From contig JAJQCV010000060.1 of the NCBI GenBank assembly GCA_021202525.1, forward strand, positions 1-41,629: a stretch of DNA of 41,629 bases, in the 5' to 3' direction. The position numbers and the translations under genes are program-made. This document shows, in pieces, positions 39,998-41,629 of this stretch. The notes beneath the pieces were generated by a model. The model was given only the letters and a program-made list of their open reading frames with translations. It was not told the DNA's origin and made no database searches. Positions within the stretch are counted from its first letter, which is position 1. Every line of letters starts with the position of its first letter. Source of the DNA: Akkermansiaceae bacterium (GTDB taxonomy: Bacteria > Verrucomicrobiota > Verrucomicrobiia > Verrucomicrobiales > Akkermansiaceae).

Positions 39998-41136
39998 AAT
40001 CTTACGTCAATGGAGCGTTCGTCTTTGCGGGTGATTTCACAGTTGGGCTGTGCGCCGGTGGAAAATCTCTGGATGCTGGTGAGCATTCCCAGTGCGGCCA
40101 GGGTAAAGACAAGGTTGGTGCCGCCGAAGCTGATGAAGGGCAGCGGCAGCCCGGAGTTGGGCACGGCATTGGTCACCACCGCAATGTTCAGCATGGCCGG
40201 GCAGAAGATGATGGCCACGATCCCTACGGCCAGGAACCGCCCGTAGGCGTCCCGGCACTGCATGGCCACGCCGATGCCGGCGTACGTCATCAGGAAGTAG
40301 GCCAGAAGCACGGCCATGGTTCCGTAAAAGCCGAATTCTTCTCCAAGCGGTGCGAAGATGAAGTCCGTGTGGGCAAAGGGGAGGGTGCCGTGCTTTTCCG
40401 CGCTGTTGCCCAGTCCCACGCCTTCCAGGCCGCCGCGCGAAAGGGCGATGGCGGCGCGGTACTGCTGGAGGCCGGCCCCCTGGCTGTGGGCGTCCAGGTC
40501 TTTCCAGGCCAGGAAGCGTTCCAGGCGGTTGGCGTTGCTCTGCACAAGGAAGTAGAGGGATGCCCCGGCCACGATGAGCGCGGCGGCCAGGTAGATTTTA
40601 CGCGTGCCTGCCACGAACATCACGCAGAAGGCGGCCAGTGCCAGTGCCACGGAGGTGCCCATGTCTTTTTCAAACAGGATCAGGGCCAGCGGAACACCGA
40701 AGATGATGCCCGGCATCACGAACCCCCACCAGAAGGAAGTGGTGCGGTCCCGGTACAGGGCCAGCCAGTGCGCCAGGGCCATCATCATGCAGAGTTTGGC
40801 GCATTCGCTGGGCTGGAACTGCATGCCGATGGTGATCCAGCGGCGTTCCCCGTTGATTTCCTTCCCGATGCCCGGCACGTAGCACAGGACCAGCAGGAAG
40901 GAGGCGAAGCCCAGGATCCACCAGATATATTTCCGCCACAGGCGGTAGTCTATGCGGGGCAGGACCAGGGCGCCCACCAGCCCCGCGCAGGCGAAGGCCG
41001 TCTGCTTGAAAAGCGGTTCGTACGGATGCTTGGTTTCCTCCGCCCACGCGGCTGTACTGGACACCATCACCAGACCCACGACCAGAAGGCAGATGACGAA
41101 GAACCAGACCAGAATCATGCAGACTTTGGAAGACAT
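39994..41136 (-). CDS. ftsW: Peptidoglycan glycosyltransferase/division protein FtsW (SEDS family)
   Basis: 380 aa; GERRWITIGMQFQPSECAKL, QQYRAAIALSRGGLEGVGLGNSAEKHGTLPFAHTDFIFAPLGEEFGF, NAVPNSGLPLPFISFGGTNLV; 4-nt overlap with murG. Confidence 0.96.
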   Translation of the reverse strand: MSSKVCMILVWFFVICLLVVGLVMVSSTAAWAEETKHPYEPLFKQTAFACAGLVGALVLPRIDYRLWRKYIWWILGFASFLLVLCYVPGIGKEINGERRWITIGMQFQPSECAKLCMMMALAHWLALYRDRTTSFWWGFVMPGIIFGVPLALILFEKDMGTSVALALAAFCVMFVAGTRKIYLAAALIVAGASLYFLVQSNANRLERFLAWKDLDAHSQGAGLQQYRAAIALSRGGLEGVGLGNSAEKHGTLPFAHTDFIFAPLGEEFGFYGTMAVLLAYFLMTYAGIGVAMQCRDAYGRFLAVGIVAIIFCPAMLNIAVVTNAVPNSGLPLPFISFGGTNLVFTLAALGMLTSIQRFSTGAQPNCEITRKDERSIDVRL

Positions 41137-41163
41137 GGCGGCAGCCGGGCGGACCGGAAAGGG

Positions 41164-41628
41164 CTACTTCTTGGGGATCATGATTTTCTGGCCGATCTTG
41201 AGACGCGCCACGTCCTTGTCGCTCATCTTGTTGAATTTCTGGATGGACCGCCAGTTCATCTTGTATTTGCGGCCAATGACGGAGAGCGTTTCCCCCTTTT
41301 TCACGATATGGGGAGTGCCGCTCAGGGCCGTGTCGGCCTCGGCGGGTTTTTCCTGGACGAGATGATCGCCGGGGCGCGCCGGGATGACTAGCGTGGTGCC
41401 GCTGACCAGTTTCTGCATGTTGGGGTTGACGGCTTTCAGGTCCGCGACGGAGACCCGGTTGTCGCGGGCGACGCGTTCCCAGGTGTCCCCCGTGCGCACG
41501 ATGTGGCGGGCAGGGCCTGCCACCGGGGCGGCATCGGGGATATGTTCCTGAGCGGCCGGGGCCGGAGCGGCTTGTTCCTGCCTGCCGGGGCGGGCGTCCA
41601 CTACCTGTTCCGGCTGGGTGATGGTCAC
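41164..41628 (-). CDS. LysM-domain cell-wall-binding protein (probably truncated by window edge)
   Basis: Two LysM-like modules: HIVRTGDTWERVARDNRVSVADLKAVNPNM..LVSGTTLVIP and HIVKKGETLSVIGRKYKMNWRSIQKFNKMSDKDVARLKIGQKIMIP; ORF runs to the window end. Confidence 0.85.
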   Translation of the reverse strand: MTITQPEQVVDARPGRQEQAAPAPAAQEHIPDAAPVAGPARHIVRTGDTWERVARDNRVSVADLKAVNPNMQKLVSGTTLVIPARPGDHLVQEKPAEADTALSGTPHIVKKGETLSVIGRKYKMNWRSIQKFNKMSDKDVARLKIGQKIMIPKK

Positions 41629-41629
41629 C

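Overview
The 41.6 kb window is a mostly minus-strand bacterial chromosome segment. Gene content suggests Verrucomicrobiota, probably Akkermansia-like; this is inference from remembered family resemblance, with no database search. It is largely core genome: a dcw-type cell wall/division cluster (ftsW-murG-murC/murB fusion-ddl-ftsQ) followed by recA, an amidase, lipB, leuCD, an LPS block (kdsA-lptC-like-lptA-like-lptB), mpl, an OmpA-like protein, a UvrD-like helicase, and a plus-strand rpsB-tsf operon with a near-consensus promoter and a clear terminator. Accessory material includes a large autotransporter, a multiply frameshifted pseudogene, a coupled pair of unusual proteins (duplicated CbiX-like domain fused to a DUF6714-like domain, plus an uncharacterised partner), a Bacteroidetes-looking rsgA-methyltransferase pair, an orphan OppF-like ATPase, an EboD-like sugar phosphate cyclase, and a tandem of an HtrA-like protease with a paralogue that appears to have lost all three catalytic residues. 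The two strongest candidates for something under-described are the protease/pseudoprotease operon (about 23.5-29.1 kb) and the CbiX-like/DUF6714-like pair (13.6-15.6 kb). Many long ORFs in the supplied track are antisense to confident genes and were rejected.
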